NCBI GenBank assembly: GCA_009731375.1
Contig: BJOX01000306.1
Coordinates: 92,159-156,158, forward strand
Reading direction: 5' to 3'
Length of the DNA stretch: 64,000 nucleotides
Source: Paulinella micropora
Taxonomy: Eukaryota; Cercozoa; Imbricatea; Euglyphida
Every line of letters begins with the position of its first letter. Positions within the stretch are counted from its first letter, which is position 1. Both the position numbers and the translations under genes were made by a program. The notes beneath the pieces are model-generated. The model was not told the DNA's origin, searched no databases, and was given only the letters and a program-made list of their open reading frames with translations. Positions 37,414 to 52,270 of the stretch are shown here, one piece after another.

Positions 37414-37679
37414 GGACACCGTGATAGCCCAGTGGTCAAGTTCTACCATCTGGGCCCTGTCGCCAGTTCGATTCCCGTCGGTGCCACCAGTATTTTCATT
37501 GAACATACCGATCCGTCTGGACCAGTATTTTCATTGAACATACCGGCCCGTCTGGAAGTGTTGGAACTGCCCTTGCGGGGGTGTCATTAGAGCTTATCGT
37601 CAATTCTTCGTACTCCCCTCACGGGTGAGACGATGGAGGCGCATGTGCAGAAATGCATCAGCCATTGACAGAGAGGCAC
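37414..37679 (+). mobile_element. tRNA-derived SINE, copy 3, 266 bp
   Basis: Same head with box A and box B and same body as copies 1 and 2, with the internal duplicated unit slightly different. Preceded by (AT)n and (ATT)n, followed by (ATT)n to about 37890. Confidence 0.9.
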
Positions 37680-37772
<93 letters not shown>

Positions 37773-37843
37773 CATTATTACTATTATTATTATTATTATT
37801 ATTACTATTATTTTTATTTTATTATTTTATTATGTTTATTATT

Positions 37844-37878
<35 letters not shown>

Positions 37879-37894
37879 TATTCATTATTATTAT

Positions 37895-39365
37895 TTTTCA
37901 TGATAATTTTTTTTTATTTTGATTTTTATTATTTTTCCCTCTTTCCCCTTTTGTTTCCTTTCTTCTTTTTCGTTTTTCTTGCTTGCTGCTGCCTGTTAGG
38001 TTTGGTCTACTTCATGTGTGGCACAACTGTATGTGTATGGTTGTGGCTTGTGGAGTTTCTTCTGGTAATGAGGGGGGTGGGGTGCGGAGTGGTTTGGCTC
38101 GACTAGCTTGAGGCTGCATGTCTATGAGGTTGCCAGGCTTGGGCTAGTCCTTATGGATACTGCAGCACTCGGCATAATCGCGTCGCGAGTACGCCACGTC
38201 GAGCCTTACTACGCTCTGCACACCACCCTCCTGGCTACGACAGCCTCCGGGTGCGAGTGACTTGCGTTAGGTGCTGCAGTTTCCTTAAGGGCTGTCTCAC
38301 TGACTGTCAATTCATCTCACTTGCGCCCATTCTTAGTTATGTCTTACCTCTACTGGCGCTTTCCACTCTTGCCTTCTAGTTCAGTATCGTCTCCCTTGCC
38401 ACTGTCTGGTTTTGTGTTTGTTTGTTTTTGCTTGCTTTTAGTGTTTGTTGCTGCCTCTATTGTTGTCTTTTTGTTTTGTTTTTGTTTCTTTTGTTTCGCT
38501 TGTTTTTTTTTTTGTTTCTTTTGTTTTTTTGTTCCTTTTCTCTTTTGTGTTTTGTTTTTTATTTTGCTTTCCGTTTTTTGTTTCTTCGTTCTCTTTTCTT
38601 TTCCTGGTTTTTCTTTATCTCTTTGTTCCTTTCTTTCTTTCTCCATCTTACTCTTTCCAGGAGCTTTCTGTTGAACCTTAGTTCCAGATTTCCTTATGAT
38701 CTTGTACTGTTGTTCCTTGGAACCAGATTCTTTTGAATTAAGCTCTTCTTTATTTTTCTCTCGTCTCTTTCTCATTAAACCTTGCTTACTTGAAAAAAAA
38801 AATCTGTGGTGGAAAAAAAAAAAAAAACTCTAAAACTTAAACAAACCGAGTAACAGATTACACAACCGCTCGCCATATTCCACTCTTCCATCAATTCATG
38901 CAACTGTTCTGTCTGTTACGAGAGCAGGACTTCCTTACTTTCATCATCAGCCGTATCACTGCCTATTTACGCTGGGAAATCTCCGATAAGTAGCTGTCGG
39001 GCCCTCCGGTCTCATTTTTCGGTCCTTCATTTGTCGTTGGTCTGTTGTTCTTTTATTTAGAGAACATATCTCAAGGATTTCACTAAACGTCAAGCCTAAA
39101 ACTAGACATTCATCGAGGTGAACCCTCCTCTGTACAATATAAAAAATTAAGTTTAAAATTAATATTAATCTTCGATATATATGTGTATATGTAAGGTCGC
39201 GGATCGCGATCGATATCCTAAGTTAATAAGTGCTTGACTATTAGAAATCATGAGTGCCATCTCTCTGTCATCTCTCTCTGTCACCTGTTACTCTGCCTCG
39301 CTTCTCTCGTTGTCTACATCGGATTCTTTCTATTGCATCAAAACGAAGGGGAGAGAAATCGTGAG
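37895..39365. other. Spacer with T-rich low complexity, no gene supported
   Basis: T/G-rich tract at 38400-38680 gives a Lys-rich minus-strand frame (38775-38350) of low complexity. The part 38100-38330 is more complex but shows no domain in any frame. Confidence 0.5.
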
Positions 39366-39660
39366 CGGCGTGTTTTTGTTTGTTTGTTTGTTTGTTTGTT
39401 TGTTTGTTTGTGTGTTCCTTTTAATTATTATTTGCTTATTTGTTTGTTTGTTTGTTGGTTGGTTGGATGGTTTGTTGGTTTACTTTGTTTGCTTGTTTGC
39501 TTCCTTGTAGCAGCAGCAGCAGAAGCTGCTGCTGCTGCTGCTGCTGCTGCCAGCCATAGTAGTACAGGTAGCAGCAGCGGCAGTAGCAGCAGCAGCAGAA
39601 GTATTAGTAGAAGTAGTAGAAGTAGTAGTAGTGGTAGTAGTAGTAGATTTGTATGGATGA
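39366..39660 (+). repeat. (TTTG)n, CAG/CTG palindrome and (AGT)n-like repeats
   Basis: TTTG units to 39505. At 39511-39552 (CAG)n turns into (CTG)n across AGAAGCT, forming a hairpin. AGC and AGT units follow. Confidence 0.9.
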
Positions 39661-39707
39661 CCAGAAGTTAAGTTAAATTAACTTCATCAAATCGAAGGCC
39701 TAGGCCC

Positions 39708-39938
<231 letters not shown>

Positions 39939-40210
39939 CGTTACGTTACGTTACGTTACGTTACGTTACGTTAAGTTACGTTAAGTTAAGTACTTAAGTT
40001 AAGTTAAGTTTAGTTAAGTTTAGTTAAGTTTAGTTAAGTTTAGTTAAGTTTAGTTAAGTTTAGTTAAGTTTAGTTTAGTTTAGGTTAGTTTAGGTTAGTT
40101 TAGGTTAGTTTAGGTTAGTTTAGGTTAGTTTAGGTTAGTTTAGGTTAGTTTAGGTTAGTTTAGGTTAGTTTAGGTTAGTTTAGGTTAGTTTAGGTTANNN
40201 NNNNNNNGTT

Positions 40211-43200
40211 TAGGTTTGTTTAGGTTTGTTTAGGTTTGTTTAGGTTTGTTTAGGTTTGTTTAGGTTTGTTTAGGTTTGTTTAGGTTTGTTTAGGTTTGTT
40301 TAGGTTTGTTTAGGTTTGTTTAGGTTTGTTTAGGTTTGTTTAGGTTTGTTTAGGTTTGTTTAGGTTTGTTTAGGTTTGTTTAGGTTTGTTTAGGTTTGTT
40401 TAGGTTTGTTTAGGTTTGTTTAGGTTTGTTTAGGTTTGTTTAGGTTTGTTTAGGTTTGTTTAGGTTTGTTTAGGTTTGTTTAGGTTTGTTTAGGTTTGTT
40501 TAGGTTTGTTTAGGTTTGTTTAGGTTTGTTTAGGTTTGTTTAGGTTTGTTTAGGTTTGTTTAGGTTTGTTTAGGTTTGTTTAGGTTTGTTTAGGTTTGTT
40601 TAGGTTTGTTTAGGTTTGTTTAGGTTTGTTTAGGTTTGTTTAGGTTTGTTTAGGTTTGTTTAGGTTTGTTTAGGTTTGTTTAGGTTTGTTTAGGTTTGTT
40701 TAGGTTTGTTTAGGTTTGTTTAGGTTTGTTTAGGTTTGTTTAGGTTTGTTTAGGTTTGTTTAGGTTTGTTTAGGTTTGTTTAGGTTTGTTTAGGTTTGTT
40801 TAGGTTTGTTTAGGTTTGTTTAGGTTTGTTTAGGTTTGTTTAGGTTTGTTTAGGTTTGTTTAGGTTTGTTTAGGTTTGTTTAGGTTTGTTTAGGTTTGTT
40901 TAGGTTTGTTTAGGTTTGTTTAGGTTTGTTTAGGTTTGTTTAGGTTTGTTTAGGTTTGTTTAGGTTTGTTTAGGTTTGTTTAGGTTTGTTTAGGTTTGTT
41001 TAGGTTTGTTTAGGTTTGTTTAGGTTTGTTTAGGTTTGTTTAGGTTTGTTTAGGTTTGTTTAGGTTTGTTTAGGTTTGTTTAGGTTTGTTTAGGTTTGTT
41101 TAGGTTTGTTTAGGTTTGTTTAGGTTTGTTTAGGTTTGTTTAGGTTTGTTTAGGTTTGTTTAGGTTTGTTTAGGTTTGTTTAGGTTTGTTTAGGTTTGTT
41201 TAGGTTTGTTTAGGTTTGTTTAGGTTTGTTTAGGTTTGTTTAGGTTTGTTTAGGTTTGTTTAGGTTTGTTTAGGTTTGTTTAGGTTTGTTTAGGTTTGTT
41301 TAGGTTTGTTTAGGTTTGTTTAGGTTTGTTTAGGTTTGTTTAGGTTTGTTTAGGTTTGTTTAGGTTTGTTTAGGTTTGTTTAGGTTTGTTTAGGTTTGTT
41401 TAGGTTTGTTTAGGTTTGTTTAGGTTTGTTTAGGTTTGTTTAGGTTTGTTTAGGTTTGTTTAGGTTTGTTTAGGTTTGTTTAGGTTTGTTTAGGTTTGTT
41501 TAGGTTTGTTTAGGTTTGTTTAGGTTTGTTTAGGTTTGTTTAGGTTTGTTTAGGTTTGTTTAGGTTTGTTTAGGTTTGTTTAGGTTTGTTTAGGTTTGTT
41601 TAGGTTTGTTTAGGTTTGTTTAGGTTTGTTTAGGTTTGTTTAGGTTTGTTTAGGTTTGTTTAGGTTTGTTTAGGTTTGTTTAGGTTTGTTTAGGTTTGTT
41701 TAGGTTTGTTTAGGTTTGTTTAGGTTTGTTTAGGTTTGTTTAGGTTTGTTTAGGTTTGTTTAGGTTTGTTTAGGTTTGTTTAGGTTTGTTTAGGTTTGTT
41801 TAGGTTTGTTTAGGTTTGTTTAGGTTTGTTTAGGTTTGTTTAGGTTTGTTTAGGTTTGTTTAGGTTTGTTTAGGTTTGTTTAGGTTTGTTTAGGTTTGTT
41901 TAGGTTTGTTTAGGTTTGTTTAGGTTTGTTTAGGTTTGTTTAGGTTTGTTTAGGTTTGTTTAGGTTTGTTTAGGTTTGTTTAGGTTTGTTTAGGTTTGTT
42001 TAGGTTTGTTTAGGTTTGTTTAGGTTTGTTTAGGTTTGTTTAGGTTTGTTTAGGTTTGTTTAGGTTTGTTTAGGTTTGTTTAGGTTTGTTTAGGTTTGTT
42101 TAGGTTTGTTTAGGTTTGTTTAGGTTTGTTTAGGTTTGTTTAGGTTTGTTTAGGTTTGTTTAGGTTTGTTTAGGTTTGTTTAGGTTTGTTTAGGTTTGTT
42201 TAGGTTTGTTTAGGTTTGTTTAGGTTTGTTTAGGTTTGTTTAGGTTTGTTTAGGTTTGTTTAGGTTTGTTTAGGTTTGTTTAGGTTTGTTTAGGTTTGTT
42301 TAGGTTTGTTTAGGTTTGTTTAGGTTTGTTTAGGTTTGTTTAGGTTTGTTTAGGTTTGTTTAGGTTTGTTTAGGTTTGTTTAGGTTTGTTTAGGTTTGTT
42401 TAGGTTTGTTTAGGTTTGTTTAGGTTTGTTTAGGTTTGTTTAGGTTTGTTTAGGTTTGTTTAGGTTTGTTTAGGTTTGTTTAGGTTTGTTTAGGTTTGTT
42501 TAGGTTTGTTTAGGTTTGTTTAGGTTTGTTTAGGTTTGTTTAGGTTTGTTTAGGTTTGTTTAGGTTTGTTTAGGTTTGTTTAGGTTTGTTTAGGTTTGTT
42601 TAGGTTTGTTTAGGTTTGTTTAGGTTTGTTTAGGTTTGTTTAGGTTTGTTTAGGTTTGTTTAGGTTTGTTTAGGTTTGTTTAGGTTTGTTTAGGTTTGTT
42701 TAGGTTTGTTTAGGTTTGTTTAGGTTTGTTTAGGTTTGTTTAGGTTTGTTTAGGTTTGTTTAGGTTTGTTTAGGTTTGTTTAGGTTTGTTTAGGTTTGTT
42801 TAGGTTTGTTTAGGTTTGTTTAGGTTTGTTTAGGTTTGTTTAGGTTTGTTTAGGTTTGTTTAGGTTTGTTTAGGTTTGTTTAGGTTTGTTTAGGTTTGTT
42901 TAGGTTTGTTTAGGTTTGTTTAGGTTTGTTTAGGTTTGTTTAGGTTTGTTTAGGTTTGTTTAGGTTTGTTTAGGTTTGTTTAGGTTTGTTTAGGTTTGTT
43001 TAGGTTTGTTTAGGTTTGTTTAGGTTTGTTTAGGTTTGTTTAGGTTTGTTTAGGTTTGTTTAGGTTTGTTTAGGTTTGTTTAGGTTTGTTTAGGTTTGTT
43101 TAGGTTTGTTTAGGTTTGTTTAGGTTTGTTTAGGTTTGTTTAGGTTTGTTTAGGTTTGTTTAGGTTTGTTTAGGTTTGTTTAGGTTTGTTTAGGTTTGTT

Positions 43201-44120
43201 TAGGTTTGTTTAGGTTTGTTTAGGTTTGTTTAGGTTTGTTTAGGTTTGTTTAGGTTTGTTTAGGTTTGTTTAGGTTTGTTTAGGTTTGTTTAGGTTTGTT
43301 TAGGTTTGTTTAGGTTTGTTTAGGTTTGTTTAGGTTTGTTTAGGTTTGTTTAGGTTTGTTTAGGTTTGTTTAGGTTTGTTTAGGTTTGTTTAGGTTTGTT
43401 TAGGTTTGTTTAGGTTTGTTTAGGTTTGTTTAGGTTTGTTTAGGTTTGTTTAGGTTTGTTTAGGTTTGTTTAGGTTTGTTTAGGTTTGTTTAGGTTTGTT
43501 TAGGTTTGTTTAGGTTTGTTTAGGTTTGTTTAGGTTTGTTTAGGTTTGTTTAGGTTTGTTTAGGTTTGTTTAGGTTTGTTTAGGTTTGTTTAGGTTTGTT
43601 TAGGTTTGTTTAGGTTTGTTTAGGTTTGTTTAGGTTTGTTTAGGTTTGTTTAGGTTTGTTTAGGTTTGTTTAGGTTTGTTTAGGTTTGTTTAGGTTTGTT
43701 TAGGTTTGTTTAGGTTTGTTTAGGTTTGTTTAGGTTTGTTTAGGTTTGTTTAGGTTTGTTTAGGTTTGTTTAGGTTTGTTTAGGTTTGTTTAGGTTTGTT
43801 TAGGTTTGTTTAGGTTTGTTTAGGTTTGTTTAGGTTTGTTTAGGTTTGTTTAGGTTTGTTTAGGTTTGTTTAGGTTTGTTTAGGTTTGTTTAGGTTTGTT
43901 TAGGTTTGTTTAGGTTTGTTTAGGTTTGTTTAGGTTTGTTTAGGTTTGTTTAGGTTTGTTTAGGTTTGTTTAGGTTTGTTTAGGTTTGTTTAGGTTTGTT
44001 TAGGTTTGTTTAGGTTTGTTTAGGTTTGTTTAGGTTTGTTTAGGTTTGTTTAGGTTTGTTTAGGTTTGTTTAGGTTTGTTTAGGTTTGTTTAGGTTTGTT
44101 TAGGTTTGTTTAGGTTTGTT
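40211..44120 (+). repeat. Perfect TAGGTTTGTT array, 391 copies
   Basis: Every unit appears identical over 3910 bp. The homogeneity implies recent amplification or correction. Confidence 0.97.
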
Positions 44121-44360
44121 TGGGTTTGTTTGGGTTGGTTTGGGTTGGTTTGGGTTGGTTTGGGTTGGTTTGGGTTGGTTTAGGTTGGTTTAGGTTGGTT
44201 TAGGTTGGTTTAGGTTGGTTTAGGTTGGTTTAGGTTAGTTTAGGTTGGTTTAGGTTGGTTTAGGTTGGTTTAGGTTGGTTTAGGTTAGTTTAGGTTAGTT
44301 TAGGTTAGTTTAGGTTAGTTTAGGTTAGTTCAGGTTAGTTTAGGTTAGTTTAGGTTAGTT

Positions 44361-46784
44361 CAGGTTAGTTCAGGTTAGTTCAGGTTAGTTCAGGTTAGTT
44401 CAGGTTAGTTCAGGTTAGTTCAGGTTAGTTCAGGTTAGTTCAGGTTAGTTCAGGTTAGTTCAGGTTAGTTCAGGTTAGTTCAGGTTAGTTCAGGTTAGTT
44501 CAGGTTAGTTCAGGTTAGTTCAGGTTAGTTCAGGTTAGTTCAGGTTAGTTCAGGTTAGTTCAGGTTAGTTCAGGTTAGTTCAGGTTAGTTCAGGTTAGTT
44601 CAGGTTAGTTCAGGTTAGTTCAGGTTAGTTCAGGTTAGTTCAGGTTAGTTCAGGTTAGTTCAGGTTAGTTCAGGTTAGTTCAGGTTAGTTCAGGTTAGTT
44701 CAGGTTAGTTCAGGTTAGTTCAGGTTAGTTCAGGTTAGTTCAGGTTAGTTCAGGTTAGTTCAGGTTAGTTCAGGTTAGTTCAGGTTAGTTCAGGTTAGTT
44801 CAGGTTAGTTCAGGTTAGTTCAGGTTAGTTCAGGTTAGTTCAGGTTAGTTCAGGTTAGTTCAGGTTAGTTCAGGTTAGTTCAGGTTAGTTCAGGTTAGTT
44901 CAGGTTAGTTCAGGTTAGTTCAGGTTAGTTCAGGTTAGTTCAGGTTAGTTCAGGTTAGTTCAGGTTAGTTCAGGTTAGTTCAGGTTAGTTCAGGTTAGTT
45001 CAGGTTAGTTCAGGTTAGTTCAGGTTAGTTCAGGTTAGTTCAGGTTAGTTCAGGTTAGTTCAGGTTAGTTCAGGTTAGTTCAGGTTAGTTCAGGTTAGTT
45101 CAGGTTAGTTCAGGTTAGTTCAGGTTAGTTCAGGTTAGTTCAGGTTAGTTCAGGTTAGTTCAGGTTAGTTCAGGTTAGTTCAGGTTAGTTCAGGTTAGTT
45201 CAGGTTAGTTCAGGTTAGTTCAGGTTAGTTCAGGTTAGTTCAGGTTAGTTCAGGTTAGTTCAGGTTAGTTCAGGTTAGTTCAGGTTAGTTCAGGTTAGTT
45301 CAGGTTAGTTCAGGTTAGTTCAGGTTAGTTCAGGTTAGTTCAGGTTAGTTCAGGTTAGTTCAGGTTAGTTCAGGTTAGTTCAGGTTAGTTCAGGTTAGTT
45401 CAGGTTAGTTCAGGTTAGTTCAGGTTAGTTCAGGTTAGTTCAGGTTAGTTCAGGTTAGTTCAGGTTAGTTCAGGTTAGTTCAGGTTAGTTCAGGTTAGTT
45501 CAGGTTAGTTCAGGTTAGTTCAGGTTAGTTCAGGTTAGTTCAGGTTAGTTCAGGTTAGTTCAGGTTAGTTCAGGTTAGTTCAGGTTAGTTCAGGTTAGTT
45601 CAGGTTAGTTCAGGTTAGTTCAGGTTAGTTCAGGTTAGTTCAGGTTAGTTCAGGTTAGTTCAGGTTAGTTCAGGTTAGTTCAGGTTAGTTCAGGTTAGTT
45701 CAGGTTAGTTCAGGTTAGTTCAGGTTAGTTCAGGTTAGTTCAGGTTAGTTCAGGTTAGTTCAGGTTAGTTCAGGTTAGTTCAGGTTAGTTCAGGTTAGTT
45801 CAGGTTAGTTCAGGTTAGTTCAGGTTAGTTCAGGTTAGTTCAGGTTAGTTCAGGTTAGTTCAGGTTAGTTCAGGTTAGTTCAGGTTAGTTCAGGTTAGTT
45901 CAGGTTAGTTCAGGTTAGTTCAGGTTAGTTCAGGTTAGTTCAGGTTAGTTCAGGTTAGTTCAGGTTAGTTCAGGTTAGTTCAGGTTAGTTCAGGTTAGTT
46001 CAGGTTAGTTCAGGTTAGTTCAGGTTAGTTCAGGTTAGTTCAGGTTAGTTCAGGTTAGTTCAGGTTAGTTCAGGTTAGTTCAGGTTAGTTCAGGTTAGTT
46101 CAGGTTAGTTCAGGTTAGTTCAGGTTAGTTCAGGTTAGTTCAGGTTAGTTCAGGTTAGTTCAGGTTAGTTCAGGTTAGTTCAGGTTAGTTCAGGTTAGTT
46201 CAGGTTAGTTCAGGTTAGTTCAGGTTAGTTCAGGTTAGTTCAGGTTAGTTCAGGTTAGTTCAGGTTAGTTCAGGTTAGTTCAGGTTAGTTCAGGTTAGTT
46301 CAGGTTAGTTCAGGTTAGTTCAGGTTAGTTCAGGTTAGTTCAGGTTAGTTCAGGTTAGTTCAGGTTAGTTCAGGTTAGTTCAGGTTAGTTCAGGTTAGTT
46401 CAGGTTAGTTCAGGTTAGTTCAGGTTAGTTCAGGTTAGTTCAGGTTAGTTCAGGTTAGTTCAGGTTAGTTCAGGTTAGTTCAGGTTAGTTCAGGTTAGTT
46501 CAGGTTAGTTCAGGTTAGTTCAGGTTAGTTCAGGTTAGTTCAGGTTAGTTCAGGTTAGTTCAGGTTAGTTCAGGTTAGTTCAGGTTAGTTCAGGTTAGTT
46601 CAGGTTAGTTCAGGTTAGTTCAGGTTAGTTCAGGTTAGTTCAGGTTAGTTCAGGTTAGTTCAGGTTAGTTCAGGTTAGTTCAGGTTAGTTCAGGTTAGTT
46701 CAGGTTAGTTCAGGTTAGTTCAGGTTAGTTCAGGTTAGTTCAGGTTAGTTCAGGTTAGTTCAGGTTAGTTCAGGTTAGTTCAGG
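44361..46784 (+). repeat. Perfect CAGGTTAGTT array, about 242 copies
   Basis: Uniform units up to a 10-N join. A few TAGGTTAGTT units alternate with it at the left edge (44331-44360). Confidence 0.97.
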
Positions 46785-46986
46785 NNNNNNNNNNAGGTAG
46801 TTAGGTAGTTAGGTAGTTAGTAGTTAGTAGTTAGTAGTTAGTAGTTAGTGGTTAGTGGTTAGTGGTTAGTGGTTAGTGGTTAGTGGTTAGTGGTTAGTGG
46901 TTAGTAGTTAGTAGTTAGTGGTTAGTGGTTAGTAGTTAGTAGTTAGTAGTTAGTAGTTAGTAGTTTAGTTAGTAGTAGTAGTAGTA

Positions 46987-47286
46987 GCGTCTTTAAGCCA
47001 CAGGTTCGATTCTCGAACCCTGTCGGAATTTTTCCCAATTGAAAAATTAGGGTTGAACTTTCCGGCAAAACAGTGGATTAGGATTACCTTAGTTCAATTA
47101 AAAAAGCCTCGTGTTTTGCGATTTGTGTTATACGTTCTGCTCTCCACTCTTATGTTGAAGCTGTAATTCGGGTTAAAACATAAATTTAACGCGGTTATGA
47201 TAGCAAACTTTGCATCATTATCGGGTTATTTTTATCGTTTTTCCCGTTGGCTGAATAAGAAAAAACAGTTACCCTTTTAGCCTAGC
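46987..47286. other. Unique island with a box B-like sequence
   Basis: The only complex DNA between two large arrays. GGTTCGATTCTCGAACC at about 47011 resembles a tRNA T arm (box B), but no box A or acceptor stem fits, so I do not call a tRNA gene. It may be a SINE fragment. Confidence 0.4.
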
Positions 47287-49638
<2,352 letters not shown>

Positions 49639-49744
49639 CAGAAGTAATGGGTTGTACAGTTTTTGTATATTCTACATGATTATCTTTCTCATTTAAATTT
49701 ATGTGTGACAGCAGCAACCTAACCTATCTTCGTCCTTCCGAGAA

Positions 49745-49880
49745 GAGCAGTGCCGAGCTTCTTACAACAAACAAACAAAGCAACCAAAACAAACAAACAA
49801 GCAAGAAAACAAACAAGCAAACAACCAAAACCAGCAAGCAAACAAGCGAACAAACGAACAAACAAACAAACAAAGACATC
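49745..49880 (+). repeat. (AAAC)n-type low-complexity tract
   Basis: ACAAACAAGC units with variations. Confidence 0.8.
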
Positions 49881-49959
49881 CATGGTGATCGGGTTTGATG
49901 TTCTCCAAGGACAGGCCGTCGAAATCTTAGGGCACGTCGACGGTAATCTACCTCTTAGT

Positions 49960-50545
49960 ATGTTCTATTCTCTGTTCCATATTCTGTTCTCCTGTCTGTC
50001 CGTGTTTTGTCTCTGTCCTGTCTGTCCGACTGTCTGTCTTTTCTGTCTGTACGTTCTGTTTTGTCTGCCTGTTTTCTCTGTCTGTTCCATCCATTTGTCT
50101 ATTGTTTCTGTCTGTTCTGTCCTGTCCTGTCTGTCCTGTCTGTCCTGTCTGTCTGTCTTTCCTGTCTGTGTGTTCTGTTCGGTCTGCTTCTTCTGTCTGC
50201 CTGTTCTGTCTGTTTCTGTTTATTTTGTGTGTGTCTGTTCTGTCTGTTATCTGTCTGTCTGTTCTTTGCGCTAGCGCACTGGCAACGCTTGTCAAAGCCA
50301 GAGCTGAGCTAAAAGATAGACAGAACAGACAGAACAGACAGAACAGAAGAAGGCAGGCAGAACAGAACATACAGACAGAAAATAGAGACAAGACAGACAG
50401 ATGGACAGACAGAACAGACAGATGGACAGACAGAACAGACAGAACAGAACAGAACAGACAGAACAGACAGGACAGACAGAAGACGGACAGAACAGACAGC
50501 ACAGAAAGAACAGTCAGAGCATGTCTGTCTGTCTGTTCTGTCTGT
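49960..50545. repeat. CTGTCTGTTCTG array in two opposing orientations
   Basis: CTGTCTGTTCTG-type units run to about 50265 and their complement ACAGACAGAACAG runs from 50311 to about 50515, around a non-repeated centre of about 45 bases that contains GCGCTAGCGC. The whole forms a large imperfect palindrome. Confidence 0.85.
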
Positions 50546-50573
50546 TCTGTCTGCTGGCTGCTGCGTAAGTTTA

Positions 50574-50781
50574 TTACTGTGGACATTCAAGTGGCAAACT
50601 ATCCAACTTTGATCTCATCGTTCTCCATCAATCTAAGTGATACGACAAATTTGAAGCCAGCATTGGAAAGCTTAGGACAAAAGCTTTCCAACGGTGTGCG
50701 CTGCATTTCCATATATCAAATATTGATTGAGAAAGATGAGGTCAAAGTTTGAATGTTTTGCCACTTGAATGTCCACAGTAA
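50574..50781 (-). mobile_element. 208-bp MITE, copy 1
   Basis: Terminal inverted repeats of about 25 bp starting TTACTGTGGACATTCAAGTG, flanked by TA (50572-50573 and 50782-50783). An inner palindrome AAAGCTTAGGACAAAAGCTTT lies in the middle and the arms stay similar beyond the termini, so the whole can fold. TA duplication suggests a Tc1/mariner-type source. Reverse orientation to copies 2 and 3. Confidence 0.92.
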
Positions 50782-50829
50782 TAAACAACCCAGAGGTCAG
50801 CGGAAAGATTGGCGCCGTTGTTGAGCTTG

Positions 50830-51150
50830 AGCTAACGACAGACAGAACATACACATGAAATAAACAGAAACAGACAGAAACAGACAGACACAAAAAGACC
50901 AGAACAGAACATACAGACAGAAAAGACAGGGAGATGGACAGACAGACAGACAGACAGACACAGACAGGCAGACAGACAGGCAGACAGACAGGCAGACAGA
51001 CAGAACAGACAGGACAGACAGAACAGACAGAACAGACAGATCAGACAGAACAGACAGAACATGTCTGTGACAGAACAGACAGAACAGACAGAACAGAAAG
51101 AACAGAGAATAACATGTCTGTCTGCTCTGTCTGCTGGCAGGCTGGGAAAG
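50830..51150 (+). repeat. ACAGACAGAACAG array
   Basis: ACAGACAG and ACAGAACAG units, then again a short CTGTCTGCTCTGTCTG at 51115-51135 in reverse. Confidence 0.85.
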
Positions 51151-51380
51151 TTTGAACAAGCCAGAACTCAGCGGAAAGATTGGCACAATTGTCGAGATTG
51201 AACACGAGGGAGCGACTGGCAGGTGCATTGTATGTATGTATGTATGTATGCATGCATGCATGTATGCGTGCATGTATGACTTCTCTCATGCAGGTACAAA
51301 GTCAAAGTAGGAGACGAGGAGCATATGATCAGTCGACTGCGTCTGTCCCTCGTCCAGTGAGCGCTCGTTACTGGGGATTA

Positions 51381-51588
51381 TTACTGTGGACATTCAAGTG
51401 GCAAAACATTCAAACTTTGACCTCATCTTTCTCAATCAATATTTGAGATACGGACATGCAGCGCACACCGTTAGAAAGCTCTTGTCCTAAGCTTTCCAAC
51501 GCTGGCTTCAGATTTGTCGTATCACTTAGATTGATAGAGAACGATGAGATCAAGGTTGGATAGTTTGCCACTTGAATGTCCACAGCAA
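51381..51588 (+). mobile_element. 208-bp MITE, copy 2
   Basis: Same length and termini as copy 1, flanked by TA (51379-51380 and 51589-51590). The right end has CAGCAA in place of CAGTAA. Confidence 0.92.
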
Positions 51589-51749
51589 TATTATATCAAC
51601 ATTCAAAGCCGGGCAAAACGTTGAGTTTAATTTTTAAAGTCAGGTGATTTTGTGACATCATCGGACAGTCATGACTCCATGTCGCCACTGTGTCAATGCC
51701 ATTATTTTGTCGGATTCTTACACTAAGAGTCGCTTCCCACTCCTCACTG

Positions 51750-52269
<520 letters not shown>

Positions 52270-52270
<1 letters not shown>

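Noticed and set aside
38350-38775. Lys-rich 141-codon minus-strand frame
   Set aside because: Low complexity from a T/TG-rich tract. No domain or conserved pattern.
40211-46784. Possible CRISPR-like or telomere array
   Set aside because: Units are contiguous without spacers, so it is no CRISPR. TAGGTTTGTT and CAGGTTAGTT are 10-mers, not a known telomere repeat, and the array lies between unique sequences rather than at a chromosome end.
46987-47060. tRNA gene suggested by GGTTCGATTCTCGAACC
   Set aside because: A T arm-like hairpin is present, but box A, a D arm and a matching acceptor stem are not.
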